NCBI GenBank assembly: GCA_963735045.1
Contig: CAVTIZ010000001.1
Span: forward strand, 620,001-684,000
Length of the DNA: 64,000 nt
Source of the DNA: Salsipaludibacter sp963735045
GTDB lineage: Bacteria > Actinomycetota > Nitriliruptoria > Nitriliruptorales > Nitriliruptoraceae
Reading direction: 5' to 3'
A program made the position numbers and the translations under genes. Under the pieces are notes generated by a model. The model did not search any database, was not told the origin of the DNA, and saw nothing but the letters and a program-made list of their open reading frames with translations. Below are positions 8,444 through 19,199 of this stretch, in pieces; the first letter of the stretch is position 1; the number at the start of each line of letters is the position of its first letter.

Positions 8444-9627
8444 CCGACACCGTCGCCGACGTGGCCGTGGTCGGCGGCGGACCGGCGGGGGCGGCCACGG
8501 CGATCGCGCTGCGACGCACCGGGGTCGAGCGCGTCGTCCTCGTCGACGCCGGCGACCCCGCAAGCGCCGGCGTCGGGGACCGCATCGGGGAGAGCATCCC
8601 GCCCGACACCCGTCTCCTGTTCCGCGACCTCGGGCTCCTCGAGGCCTTCCTGGAGGAGGGACACCTGCCGTCACGGGGCAGTTGCTCGGCCTGGGGATCG
8701 CCGGTGCTGGGCCACCACGACGCGATCGTGAGTCCCCACGGGCACGGCTGGCACCTCGACCGGCAGCGCTTCGACCGCTGGCTGCTGGCGGCGGCCGTCG
8801 ACCAGGGTGTCCAGGTCCACCCACACACCCGCTTCCGCGGGCTGCGGCAGGGAGCTGCCGACCGTCCGATTCGGCTTCGCGTGACCGCGGACCGATCGCC
8901 GGTGTCGACCGTCGCCTGCCGGTTCGTGGTGGACGCGACCGGACGACGCAGCGTGCTGGCCCGCCGGCTCGGCGCGCGGCGACGGGTCGAGGCGTCCCTG
9001 GTCTGCGTCGCGGGATGGCTCGACGGGACCGACTGGGCCAGCAGCCTGACCATGCTGGAGGCGGTCCCCTACGGCTGGTGGTACCTCGCCCGAGTGCCCG
9101 ACGGGAGGGTCGCCGTGCTGGTCGCGAGCGACGGGCCGGGGATCCGCGAGCGTGGCCTGGCCGACCCCGACGGCTGGAGGCAGGCGCTGGCCGCAACGAA
9201 CCACGTGGGTCCGGCCGTGGCCGCCGGTCGGCTGCACGCGGGGCGCGTCCGGGCGTCGGTGGCGCCGGTGTCCCTGCTCGACCCCCCGGCAGGGCCCGGG
9301 TGGCTGGCCGTCGGCGACGCCGCGATCGCCCACGACCCCGTGGCCGCCCGCGGGATCCACACGGCGCTCGCGGGCGGCATCCACGCCGCCGGGGCGATCG
9401 GTCGCTGGTTGGGTGGCGACCCCGGCGGGCTGGTCGACCACGGTGTCGACCAGGTCCAAGGCTTCCTCGCCCACCTCCGACAGCGCGACCAGCTCTACGC
9501 GCTGGAGCAGCGCTGGCCGACGGCGGGCTTCTGGCAGCGCCGGGGCACGCGGCTGGCACCGGCCACGCGCGATGTCCCGCCGTCTTCGGGCGACGCCTCC
9601 TCACGCGTTCGGACCGCGGTGGGGTGA
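8440..9627 (+). CDS. lodB-like: LodB-like FAD-dependent oxidoreductase (CTQ maturation)
   Basis: The 395-residue flavoprotein has an N-terminal dinucleotide fold VVGGGPAGAATAIAL, a central VVDATGRRSVLARRL segment and a GWLAVGDAAIAHDPVAARGIHTAL motif. This is the layout of tryptophan-halogenase/PHBH-type monooxygenases, to which LodB and GoxB belong. In known systems LodB is needed to form the quinone cofactor in LodA. The GTG start overlaps the LodA-like stop (GTGA). The tail of about 40 residues after the last helix is basic and probably disordered. Position directly after the oxidase gene makes the maturation role the best hypothesis. Confidence 0.8.
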   Translation: MTDTVADVAVVGGGPAGAATAIALRRTGVERVVLVDAGDPASAGVGDRIGESIPPDTRLLFRDLGLLEAFLEEGHLPSRGSCSAWGSPVLGHHDAIVSPHGHGWHLDRQRFDRWLLAAAVDQGVQVHPHTRFRGLRQGAADRPIRLRVTADRSPVSTVACRFVVDATGRRSVLARRLGARRRVEASLVCVAGWLDGTDWASSLTMLEAVPYGWWYLARVPDGRVAVLVASDGPGIRERGLADPDGWRQALAATNHVGPAVAAGRLHAGRVRASVAPVSLLDPPAGPGWLAVGDAAIAHDPVAARGIHTALAGGIHAAGAIGRWLGGDPGGLVDHGVDQVQGFLAHLRQRDQLYALEQRWPTAGFWQRRGTRLAPATRDVPPSSGDASSRVRTAVG

Positions 9628-9666
9628 CCTCCCTGGCGTGGACGGCGCGCCGGGGGAGCGAGTAGC

Positions 9667-10785
9667 GTGCATCGGACCATGACTGACACCGCGCTCACCT
9701 CCCTGACCTTCCCCGTCACGCCCTCCCCGGCCCCGACGCCGGCCGCCGCACGCGAGGCCGTCCTTGCGGATCCGGGTTTCGGGAAGCACTTCTCGGACCA
9801 CATGGCCGTGGCCACGTGGACCCTCGACCAGGGGTGGCACGACGACCAGGTCCGGGCCTACGGGCCCATCAGCCTCGACCCGGCCGCGGCGGTGTTCCAC
9901 TACGCCCAGGAGATCTTCGAGGGCCTGAAGGCCTACCGGCATGCGGACGGGTCGATCTGGTCCTTCCGGCCCGAGGCCAACGCCGACCGCCTGAACCGGT
10001 CCGCACGACGCATGGCCCTGCCGGAACTGCCCGACGGCGCCTTCCTGGCATCGCTGCGCGCGTTGATCGGGACCGACCGCGACTGGGTGCCGTCGCTGGA
10101 GGAGTCCAGCCTCTACATCCGACCCTTCATGATCGCCAGCGAGACCTTCCTGGGCGTGCGACCCGCCCAGCGGGTCGCCTACCACGTCATCACCTCGCCG
10201 GTCGGCGCCTACTTCGCCTCCGGTCCGGCCCCGGTCAGCATCTGGTTGTCCCGGGACTACACCCGCGCCGCACCGGGCGGGACCGGCGCCGCCAAGTGCG
10301 GTGGCAACTACGCCGCCAGCCTCGCTGCCCAGCAGGAGGCCACGGCCCACGGCTGCGCCCAGGTGTGCTTCCTTGACGCCACCGAGGGGCGCTGGGTCGA
10401 GGAGCTGGGGGGGATGAACCTGTTCTTCGTGCACGCCGACGGGTCGCTGGTCACGCCGGCGCTGACGGGGACGATCCTGGAGGGCATCACGCGCCAGTCG
10501 GTCATCACGTTGGCACGCGAGGCCGGCCACGAGGTCACCGAGCGCCCGGTCTCGATCGACGAATGGGTCGACGGCGTCGCGTCCGGGGACATCACCGAGG
10601 TGTTCGCCTGCGGGACCGCGGCCGTGGTCACCCCGCTGGGCACGCTCCGGGACGGCGACCGCACGATCACGATGGGCGACGGTGTCACCGCCGGCGAGGT
10701 GACCATGGCCATCCGTCGCCAGCTGGTCGACATCCAGTACGGCCACGCCGACGATCCGCACGGCTGGATGACCCAGCTCGCGTGA
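9667..10785 (+). CDS. ilvE: Branched-chain amino acid aminotransferase
   Basis: A fold-type IV PLP aminotransferase (EC 2.6.1.42) for the last step of Leu/Ile/Val synthesis and the first of their breakdown. Typical blocks are VFHYAQEIFEGLKAYR, RMALPELP, SLYIRPF, GTGAAKCGGNYA with the PLP lysine (residue 210 from the GTG start, 206 from the ATG), and EVFACGTAAVVTP. Two starts are possible: the GTG at 9667, with GGGGGAG at a good distance, or the ATG at 9679, which would suit a leaderless message from the TAGCGT at 9663. The GTG overlaps that element, so both cannot be used at once. The stop overlaps the next start (GTGA). Confidence 0.95.
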   Translation: MHRTMTDTALTSLTFPVTPSPAPTPAAAREAVLADPGFGKHFSDHMAVATWTLDQGWHDDQVRAYGPISLDPAAAVFHYAQEIFEGLKAYRHADGSIWSFRPEANADRLNRSARRMALPELPDGAFLASLRALIGTDRDWVPSLEESSLYIRPFMIASETFLGVRPAQRVAYHVITSPVGAYFASGPAPVSIWLSRDYTRAAPGGTGAAKCGGNYAASLAAQQEATAHGCAQVCFLDATEGRWVEELGGMNLFFVHADGSLVTPALTGTILEGITRQSVITLAREAGHEVTERPVSIDEWVDGVASGDITEVFACGTAAVVTPLGTLRDGDRTITMGDGVTAGEVTMAIRRQLVDIQYGHADDPHGWMTQLA

Positions 10786-11138
10786 GCGCGGCGATCCCCG
10801 AGCCGACGACGTCCGACCTCGCCGAGCGGGTCCGGTCGCTGCTGGCGACCCGAGACGACGTCACCGAGTCCCGGCTGGTCGGCGGCGGACGGGGCTTCAT
10901 GGTCGCCGGCCACCTGTGCTGTGGCGCGTCCGGACGGGGCCTGACCGTGCGCGTCGGTGCCGACGCCATGGCGGACGCGGTCGCCCACGACGACGTCGAA
11001 CCCCTGCGCCTGGGTGGCCGCGCGACCGCGGCCTTCGTGGTGGTCGCCGCGTCGGCCGTGGCCAGCGACGACGACCTCGCGAGGTGGGTGGGTCGCGGGC
11101 TGGCACTGGTCGCGACCCTGCCGCGGCGGTCGGACTGA
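10782..11138 (+). CDS. TfoX N-terminal-domain protein
   Basis: The 118-residue protein matches the TfoX/Sxy N-terminal domain used alone: a first helix LAERVRSLLATR, a glycine-rich GGGRGFMVAGHLCCGASG strand pair, VRVGADAMADAV, and a final helix with WVGRGLALVATLP. Stand-alone versions in actinobacteria have no known function; competence regulation by full-length TfoX should not be transferred. The GTG start overlaps the ilvE stop by GTGA, so it is co-translated with ilvE, a pairing with no obvious biochemical meaning. Confidence 0.85.
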   Translation: MSAAIPEPTTSDLAERVRSLLATRDDVTESRLVGGGRGFMVAGHLCCGASGRGLTVRVGADAMADAVAHDDVEPLRLGGRATAAFVVVAASAVASDDDLARWVGRGLALVATLPRRSD

Positions 11139-11232
11139 CCCATCGCGCCGCCACCCGAGTCGTGCGGGCCTGCCCACCATCGACCGCGCTCGGCCGGCCG
11201 GCCCACCCGACGTCGGTGGTGGTCGGGGGACG

Positions 11233-11238
11233 TAGGCT
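11233..11238 (+). promoter_or_regulatory. Predicted -10 element (TAGGCT) for the RimB-AspA-RimK operon
   Basis: TAGGCT matches TANNNT and lies 32 bases before the GTG of the short leading ORF. No good -35 is seen. Confidence 0.3.
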
Positions 11239-11269
11239 GGCCGGCGGATCGAGCCACATCGGAGGACAC

Positions 11270-11425
11270 GTGACGGATCCAGTGGCCAGCGACCCGTCCC
11301 GGCAGACACGCCCGGGGACGGGGCTGCCGACGACCTCGGTCGTGCTGGCGTCTGCCCCGGTCGCCGCCGTCGCGCGGGTGGCGCTGGACGGGCCCGGTGA
11401 CGATGCGGCCACGATCGATGCCTGA
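11270..11425 (+). CDS. Short 51-residue ORF leading the RimB-AspA-RimK operon
   Basis: A GTG preceded by GGAGGA with 4 bases spacing is the best ribosome site in this interval. It opens a 51-residue frame, rich in Ala, Pro and Val, with no recognisable domain. Its stop lies inside the start of the RimB-like gene (ATGCCTGA), which itself has no ribosome site, so the short frame may exist mainly to couple translation to that gene. It could also be a genuine small protein. Confidence 0.45.
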   Translation: MTDPVASDPSRQTRPGTGLPTTSVVLASAPVAAVARVALDGPGDDAATIDA

Positions 11426-11888
11426 CGTCCCGGACGGGGACCCGACGCTGGTCGGCTGGCGCGAGTGGGTGTCGCTGCCGGCCTGGGACGTGGCATGGGT
11501 CAAGGCCAAGGTCGACACCGGGGCCCGAACGTCGTCGCTGCATGCCTGGGACCTGGCCACCTTCGACCGTGGCGGGGCACCGTGGGTGCGGTTCGCGATC
11601 CACCCCTGGCAGGACTCCGACCGCGACGAGGTGCAGGTCGAGGCCCCGCTGGTGGACCACCGCGAGGTGCGTTCCTCCAGCGGTGCCGCCGAGCCCCGTC
11701 CCGTGGTCCGCACCGAGCTGTCACTGGCCGGACGCCTCGTGGCCGCCGAGGTGACGCTGGCCCGCCGCGACGAGATGGGGTTCCGCATGCTGGTCGGACG
11801 CGAGGCCCTGCGCGGGCGGTTCCTGGTCGACCCGGAGCGCTCCTACCTGGGTGGCAAGCCACCTCGGGCGTTGCGGCGGCCACGATGA
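11418..11888 (+). CDS. RimB-like retropepsin-type protease (ATP-dependent zinc protease family)
   Basis: The 156-residue protein begins with LVGWREWVSLPAW and then VKAKVDTGARTSSLHA, the DTGA aspartic-protease motif with Asp33 as the catalytic residue. It ends with MLVGREALRGRFLVDPERSYL. This is the PF05618 family, which includes RimB, a retropepsin-like enzyme that cuts poly-glutamate tails. It overlaps both the short ORF before it and the AspA-like gene after it (ATGA). The neighbours are a desuccinylase/aspartoacylase-like protein and a RimK ligase, the usual companions of this family. Confidence 0.85.
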   Translation: MPDVPDGDPTLVGWREWVSLPAWDVAWVKAKVDTGARTSSLHAWDLATFDRGGAPWVRFAIHPWQDSDRDEVQVEAPLVDHREVRSSSGAAEPRPVVRTELSLAGRLVAAEVTLARRDEMGFRMLVGREALRGRFLVDPERSYLGGKPPRALRRPR

Positions 11889-12934
11889 CGGACCAGGACC
11901 TTCCCGAGCCCACCGCCCCCACGTCCGGCCGTCGCTGGCGGCGACGCCGGGCGTCCATCACGATCGCCGGGATGGAGGTGCGTGCGGGCCGCAGCGAGGT
12001 CGGCGAGGTCCCGATCCCACGTCTGGTCACCGGCACACCGGTGTCGCTGCCGCTGCGCGTGGTCCACGGCCGTCACGACGGCCCGACGGTGCTGGTGTCG
12101 TCGACCATCCATGGCGACGAGATCGGCGGGGTCGAGGTGGTGCGTCGGGTCACCGACCGGGTGGCCCCGGCCGACCTCCACGGGACCCTCCTGCTGGTCC
12201 CGATCGTCAACGTCCACGGCTTCCTGACCGGCGACCGCTACCTGCCGGACCGCCGCGACCTCAACCGCTCGTTCCCGGGATCCGCTGGTGGATCGCTGGC
12301 GTCACGCATCGCCCACGTGTTCATGCGGGAACTGGTCGCCCACTGCGACGTCGGCGTCGACCTGCACACGGGCTCGGACCACCGCACGAACCTGCCGCAG
12401 GTGCGTGGCGACCTCGACGACCCGGCCACCCGCGACCTGGCCGAGGCCTTCGGCGCACCGGTGATGCTCCACGCCCGGGTGCGCGACGGTTCCCTGCGGG
12501 CCGCCGGCATCGCGGCCGGTGTGACCATGCTGTTGTTCGAGGGTGGCGAGGCGTTGCGCCTCGACGAGCCGGCCCTGCGGGCCGGCACCGACGGCACCCT
12601 GCGGGTCCTGCACCACCTCGGCATGCTGCCCGACCTGGAGCCGCCACCGGTGCCCGTCGACGTCGGCGGCGACCCCGCCCGGCCGATCGCCTGCCGTCGC
12701 AGCTCGTGGGTCCGCGCCCGCCGCAGCGGGATCACCTCCCTGGGGGTCGGCCTCGGCGACGTCGTGGCCAAGGGGGATCGCATCGCGGTCATCCGTGATG
12801 CCCTCGGTCGGCCGCTCGCCCGGCCGGGCGCCCCGTTCGGCGGCATCGTCATCGGCCACACCCAACATCCCCTCGTCCACCAGGGCGACGCGCTCGTGCA
12901 CGTCGCCCGCATCGATGCCCCGGAACCAACATGA
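11885..12934 (+). CDS. Succinylglutamate desuccinylase/aspartoacylase-family metallohydrolase
   Basis: The 349-residue protein belongs to the zinc-carboxypeptidase-fold AstE/AspA family. Likely zinc ligands are His76 and Glu79 in STIHGDEIGG and His161 in VDLHTGSDH. The DRRDLNRSFPGS substrate-binding segment and a C-terminal beta domain with ITSLGVGLGDVVAKGD complete the family layout. These enzymes remove acyl groups from amino acids or peptides. The start ATGA overlaps the RimB-like stop, and its own stop overlaps the RimK start in the same way, so the three are strictly coupled. The first 25 residues are basic. The exact substrate is unknown; a role in trimming or protecting the product of the RimK ligase is inferred from context. 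Confidence 0.85.
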   Translation: MTDQDLPEPTAPTSGRRWRRRRASITIAGMEVRAGRSEVGEVPIPRLVTGTPVSLPLRVVHGRHDGPTVLVSSTIHGDEIGGVEVVRRVTDRVAPADLHGTLLLVPIVNVHGFLTGDRYLPDRRDLNRSFPGSAGGSLASRIAHVFMRELVAHCDVGVDLHTGSDHRTNLPQVRGDLDDPATRDLAEAFGAPVMLHARVRDGSLRAAGIAAGVTMLLFEGGEALRLDEPALRAGTDGTLRVLHHLGMLPDLEPPPVPVDVGGDPARPIACRRSSWVRARRSGITSLGVGLGDVVAKGDRIAVIRDALGRPLARPGAPFGGIVIGHTQHPLVHQGDALVHVARIDAPEPT

Positions 12935-14244
12935 AACTCGCCATCCTGTCCCGCTCGCCGAACGCCTACAGCACCCGCCGACTCAAGGAGGCCGCCATCG
13001 GGCGTGGCCACCGCTGCAAGGTGCTGGACACGATGCGCTTCGCGATCGACCTGTCCGGTGACCAGCCGGACCTGCAGTTCCGTGGTCGCCAGCTGTCCGA
13101 CCACGACGCCGTCCTGCCCCGCATCGGGGCCTCGGTCACCTACTACGGGTCCGCGGTCGTCCGCCAGTTCGAGCAGATGGACGTGTTCACCCCCAACACC
13201 TCCAGCGGGATCACCACCTCACGGGACAAGCTGCGCGCGATGCAGGTGCTGTCGCGTCACGACATCGCGATGCCGGCCACGGCGTTCGTCCGTGACCGCA
13301 ACGACGTCCTGCCCGCCATCGAGCGCGTCGGTGGCGCACCCGTGGTCATCAAGCTGCTGGAGGGGACCCAGGGCATCGGGGTGATCCTGGCGCCCGACAC
13401 CAAGGTCGCCGAGGCCATCATCGAGACCCTCCAGTCCACCCGCCAGAACGTCCTGATCCAGCAGTTCATCGCCGAGAGCCGGGGCCGCGACGTCCGTGCG
13501 CTCGTGGTCGGCGACCGCGTGGTGGCCGCCATGCGGCGGTCGGCCCAGGGTGACGAGTTCCGCTCCAACGTGCATCGCGGCGGGTCCGTCGAGGCCGTCG
13601 AGCTGGACGAGGAGTTCCGGTCCACGGCGGTGCGCTCGGCCCAGATCATGGGGTTGCGGGTCGCCGGTGTCGACATGCTCGAAGGCGACGACGGGCCGTT
13701 GGTGATGGAGGTCAACTCCTCGCCGGGCCTGGAGGGCATCGAGGCGGCCACCCGGCTGGACGTCGCGGGGGCCATCATCGACCACATCGACAACCAGGTC
13801 GCCTTCCCGGAACTCGACGTGCGCCAGCGGCTGACGGTGTCGACCGGCTACGGGGTCGCGGAACTGTTCGTGCGCGAGGACGCCGACCTGGTCGGCTCCA
13901 CGCTGGCCGAGTCCGGCCTCCGCGACCGCGACATCACGGTGCTGACGCTGCACCGCGACTCCCACGTGGTCCCCAACCCGCGCCAGTCCCGGGTGCTGGA
14001 GGCCGGCGACCGCCTGCTGTGCTTCGGCAAGCTCGAGGAGATGCGCAGCATGATCCCGACCCGCGCCCAGCGCCGTGCCCGCGTCCGCCGCCTCCCCCGC
14101 CAGACCACCCCGCCGCCCGACACCACCGCAACCACCACCCCCGACCAGCCCCCCACCTCCTCCCCCGACCGGGCCCCCACCACCTCCCCCGACACCGCGT
14201 CCACCACCCCTTCGGGCACCTCCCCGGGGGCCGCCACCGCCTGA
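12931..14244 (+). CDS. rimK-like: RimK-family ATP-grasp ligase fused to a TrkA-C domain
   Basis: Residues 1-290 are a RimK ATP-grasp ligase: SRSPNAYSTRRLKEAA at the N-terminus, LEGTQGIGVIL in the grasp loop, and the magnesium-binding MEVNSSPGLEGIE. RimK proteins add glutamate or related residues to a peptide or protein terminus. Residues 300-385 form a TrkA-C-like domain (GYGVAELFVREDADLVGSTL, VLEAGDRLLCFG), which binds small ligands in potassium-transport regulators. The last 50 residues are Pro/Thr/Ser-rich and disordered. The fusion implies ligand control of ligation. Its substrate might be a ribosomal protein or a small metabolite; nothing here decides. Confidence 0.85.
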   Translation: MKLAILSRSPNAYSTRRLKEAAIGRGHRCKVLDTMRFAIDLSGDQPDLQFRGRQLSDHDAVLPRIGASVTYYGSAVVRQFEQMDVFTPNTSSGITTSRDKLRAMQVLSRHDIAMPATAFVRDRNDVLPAIERVGGAPVVIKLLEGTQGIGVILAPDTKVAEAIIETLQSTRQNVLIQQFIAESRGRDVRALVVGDRVVAAMRRSAQGDEFRSNVHRGGSVEAVELDEEFRSTAVRSAQIMGLRVAGVDMLEGDDGPLVMEVNSSPGLEGIEAATRLDVAGAIIDHIDNQVAFPELDVRQRLTVSTGYGVAELFVREDADLVGSTLAESGLRDRDITVLTLHRDSHVVPNPRQSRVLEAGDRLLCFGKLEEMRSMIPTRAQRRARVRRLPRQTTPPPDTTATTTPDQPPTSSPDRAPTTSPDTASTTPSGTSPGAATA

Positions 14245-14444
14245 CCCAGCCCCCACATCCCGATGTGACCCCACCCGGCTGATGTGAACTCCCCCGGGAT
14301 TCCGGCCCCGTCCACATCACCCGGGACGATCCACATCGGGTCGCGGACTCGACGGGTGGGTCTCGGACTCGACGGTGCGGACTGGGGTGGTCGGTCGACG
14401 GTGGGGTGGGGTCGGGGTGGACTCGTGGCGGGCGTGGCGGACGA

Positions 14445-14477
14445 CGATGGGCCACCGCGGATCGCGGTGGCCCATCG
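14445..14477. terminator. Bidirectional hairpin terminator between the RimK-like gene and glgP
   Basis: Two 14-base arms (CGATGGGCCACCGC and its complement) around the loop GGATC lie between converging genes. The stem is perfect. Confidence 0.8.
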
Positions 14478-14501
14478 GGGGTTTCGGGGAGGTGCGGCCG
14501 G

Positions 14502-16640
14502 TCAGTAGACCTGGCGGGCGTAGTCGTGCATCATCCGGCTGGCGCAGAACTGGGGGCCCAGCGTCATCAGCGATGCGCGCATCATCTCCACCCAGCGGGC
14601 CGGGACGCCATCGTCCCCACGGTCGTGGAAGGTCGGCACCACCTGCTGTTCCAGCAGGTCGTAGAGCGCCATGGCGTGCTCGTGGTCCTGGCGGCCGTGG
14701 TCGTCGCTGACACTGCCGTCGATGCCCCAGCCGTTGGTGCCGTCGTAGCCCTCGGCCCACCAGCCGTCCAGCACGGACAGGTTGAGGCCACCGTTGAGCA
14801 CGACCTTCATCCCCGACGTGCCGGACGCCTCCATCGGCGGACGCGGGACGTTGAGCCACACGTCGGCACCGGCGGTCAGCCGGCGACCGATCTCCATGTC
14901 GTAGTCCTCGAGGAAGAACACGCGCTCGGCCAGCTCGGGACGCCCGCGGCTGGCGAACAGTTCCCGGACCATGGCCTTGGCCCCGTCGTCCTTGGGGTGG
15001 GCCTTGCCGGCGATCAGCAGCTGCACGGGACGGTCGCCCGACATCAGCTTCACGAGCCGGTCGACGTCGCTGGTCAACAGGTACAGGCGCTTGTACCCCG
15101 CGACGCGACGGGCGAAGCCCAGCGTCAGCGCGTCCTCGGCCATCCCGGTGATGCCCAGCTGGGCCCACTCCAGGGAGTCGCCGCGGCGCAGGCGGTCCTG
15201 GGCGGCGACCTCGCGGGCCCAGCCGACCAGGCTCTCGCGGGCCGTTTCCCGGGCGGCCCACAGCTCCTGGGCCGGGATGTCGGCCACCGGTGCCCACGTG
15301 TCGGCGACGTCGGCACGACGCCACCAGCCCTGGTCGAGGTGGCGGTCCAGCAGCTCGCGGAACTCGTGGCCCATCCAGGTCGGCAGGTGCACCCCGTTGG
15401 TCACGTGGCCGATCGGCACGTCGGCCTCGTCACCGCCGAACAGCGGTTGCCACATGCCACGCGCGACCTCGCCGTGGCGCTTGGCGACGCCGTTGGTGTT
15501 GCGGGCCAGGCGCAGCGCCATGGGGGTCATGCCGGCGGGCTCGCGTGGGTCACCGGGGGTGATGCGACCCAGATTCAGCAACCCGTTGGACCCGATCCCC
15601 ATGCGGTCGCCCATCCCGGGCAGCGCGGCCACGATCTCCTCGGGCGAGTAGGTCTCGTTGCCGGCGGCGACCGGGGTGTGGGTGGTGAACACGCAACGTT
15701 CCCGCACGGCGTCCCGGGCGTCGTCGTAGGACTCCCCGGCCGTGACACGCTGGGCGATCAGCTCGGCAGCGGCCAGGGCCGCGTGGCCCTCGTTCATGTG
15801 CAGCAGCGAGGGCTCCACGCCGAGTCGGTCGAGCAGGCGGACGGCGCCGATGCCGAGCGTGGCGTACTGGGCGAGCCGGACGTCGTGGTTGCCGTCGTAG
15901 AGCCGCGCCGTGGTCCAGCGGGCCGCCGGGGTGTTCTGCGGCAGGTCGGTGTCCAGCAGCAGCAGCGGCACGCGCCCCACCTGCACCACCCATGCCTGGG
16001 CGACGACGTCGGTGCCGCGGATCGGCACGGTGACCGTGACCTGCTCACCGTCGCGGACCAGCGGGACCAGCGGGCTCATGGACGTGTCGGTCGCCTGCCA
16101 CGACTCCACCTGCCAGCCGGAGGCATCCAGGCGCTGCTGGAAGTAGCCGTTGCGGTAGAACAACCCCACCGCAACCATCGGCAGCGCCAGGTCCGACGCC
16201 TCCTTCAGGATGTCGCCGGCCAGCACGCCCAGCCCGCCCGAGTACAGCGGCATCGACTCGTGGATCCCGAACTCGGCGCACAGGAACGTCACCGGGTGGG
16301 CCGGGTCGAAGCCCTCCATCGGCGCACGCGCCAGGTCCTCGTCGAGCTCGGCGCCCAGCGCCTCGACACGCGCCACCAGGTCGGCGTCGGCAGCGGCCTC
16401 CTCGAGCCGGGCGGGCGAGGCCTCGACCAGCAGACGCACCGGGTTGGCGTGGACGTCACCCCAGCGACCGGGGTCCACGGCCGTGAACGTGTCGATCGCC
16501 CCGGGCGTCCATGACCAGCGGTAGTTGTAGGCCGCGGCCGCCAGTGGCCGCAGCGGCTCGGGCAACCGTTGGGCCAGGTCGGCGACCTTGCGGTCGAGCG
16601 AGTCCTGGACGAGGTCGAGCGGCAGGGTGGTCGTGGTCAT
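14502..16640 (-). CDS. glgP: Alpha-glucan (glycogen) phosphorylase
   Basis: The 712-residue GT35 enzyme releases glucose-1-phosphate from alpha-1,4 chains. Diagnostic blocks are FLCAEFGIHESMPLYSGGLGVLAGD, LLHMNEGHAALAAAE, FGFARRVAGYKR-like sequence at 515, and EASGTSGMKVVLNGGLNLS in which Lys612 should carry PLP. The N-terminal segment (AAAAYNYRWSW) places it in the long bacterial/archaeal form rather than the MalP form. It lies 92 bases after glgX on the same strand, so debranching and phosphorolysis are co-expressed. GAAGG is 8 bases from the ATG. The leader contains a 16-base tandem repeat. Confidence 0.95.
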   Translation of the reverse strand: MTTTTLPLDLVQDSLDRKVADLAQRLPEPLRPLAAAAYNYRWSWTPGAIDTFTAVDPGRWGDVHANPVRLLVEASPARLEEAAADADLVARVEALGAELDEDLARAPMEGFDPAHPVTFLCAEFGIHESMPLYSGGLGVLAGDILKEASDLALPMVAVGLFYRNGYFQQRLDASGWQVESWQATDTSMSPLVPLVRDGEQVTVTVPIRGTDVVAQAWVVQVGRVPLLLLDTDLPQNTPAARWTTARLYDGNHDVRLAQYATLGIGAVRLLDRLGVEPSLLHMNEGHAALAAAELIAQRVTAGESYDDARDAVRERCVFTTHTPVAAGNETYSPEEIVAALPGMGDRMGIGSNGLLNLGRITPGDPREPAGMTPMALRLARNTNGVAKRHGEVARGMWQPLFGGDEADVPIGHVTNGVHLPTWMGHEFRELLDRHLDQGWWRRADVADTWAPVADIPAQELWAARETARESLVGWAREVAAQDRLRRGDSLEWAQLGITGMAEDALTLGFARRVAGYKRLYLLTSDVDRLVKLMSGDRPVQLLIAGKAHPKDDGAKAMVRELFASRGRPELAERVFFLEDYDMEIGRRLTAGADVWLNVPRPPMEASGTSGMKVVLNGGLNLSVLDGWWAEGYDGTNGWGIDGSVSDDHGRQDHEHAMALYDLLEQQVVPTFHDRGDDGVPARWVEMMRASLMTLGPQFCASRMMHDYARQVY

Positions 16641-16660
16641 CGTGGAACCTTCGCAGTGAC

Positions 16661-16704
16661 GGGAGGTGGGAGAAACGGGAGGTGGGAGAAACGGGAGGTG
16701 GGAG
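16661..16704 (-). repeat. 16-base tandem repeat in the glgP leader
   Basis: GGGAGGTGGGAGAAAC is repeated 2.75 times on the plus strand. In the glgX-glgP message it reads as three copies of a CCCACCTCCC block, each containing the anti-Shine-Dalgarno heptamer CACCTCC. Confidence 0.85.
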
Positions 16705-16732
16705 GTCGAACGTGGCGGGGACGGGTCCCGCG

Positions 16733-19051
<2,319 letters not shown>

Positions 19052-19199
19052 GCACCCTCCCACGCGCGTCCGTGTCAACCAGACGCCGGCCGGGACGACG
19101 ACGGACCCGTCGTCGACACCCGGCACGACCCCGGCATGGTAGGACCTCCCCGCGATGACCACGAACGTGACCCGGGTCGAGGTCCACCGCAGCCGGCCG

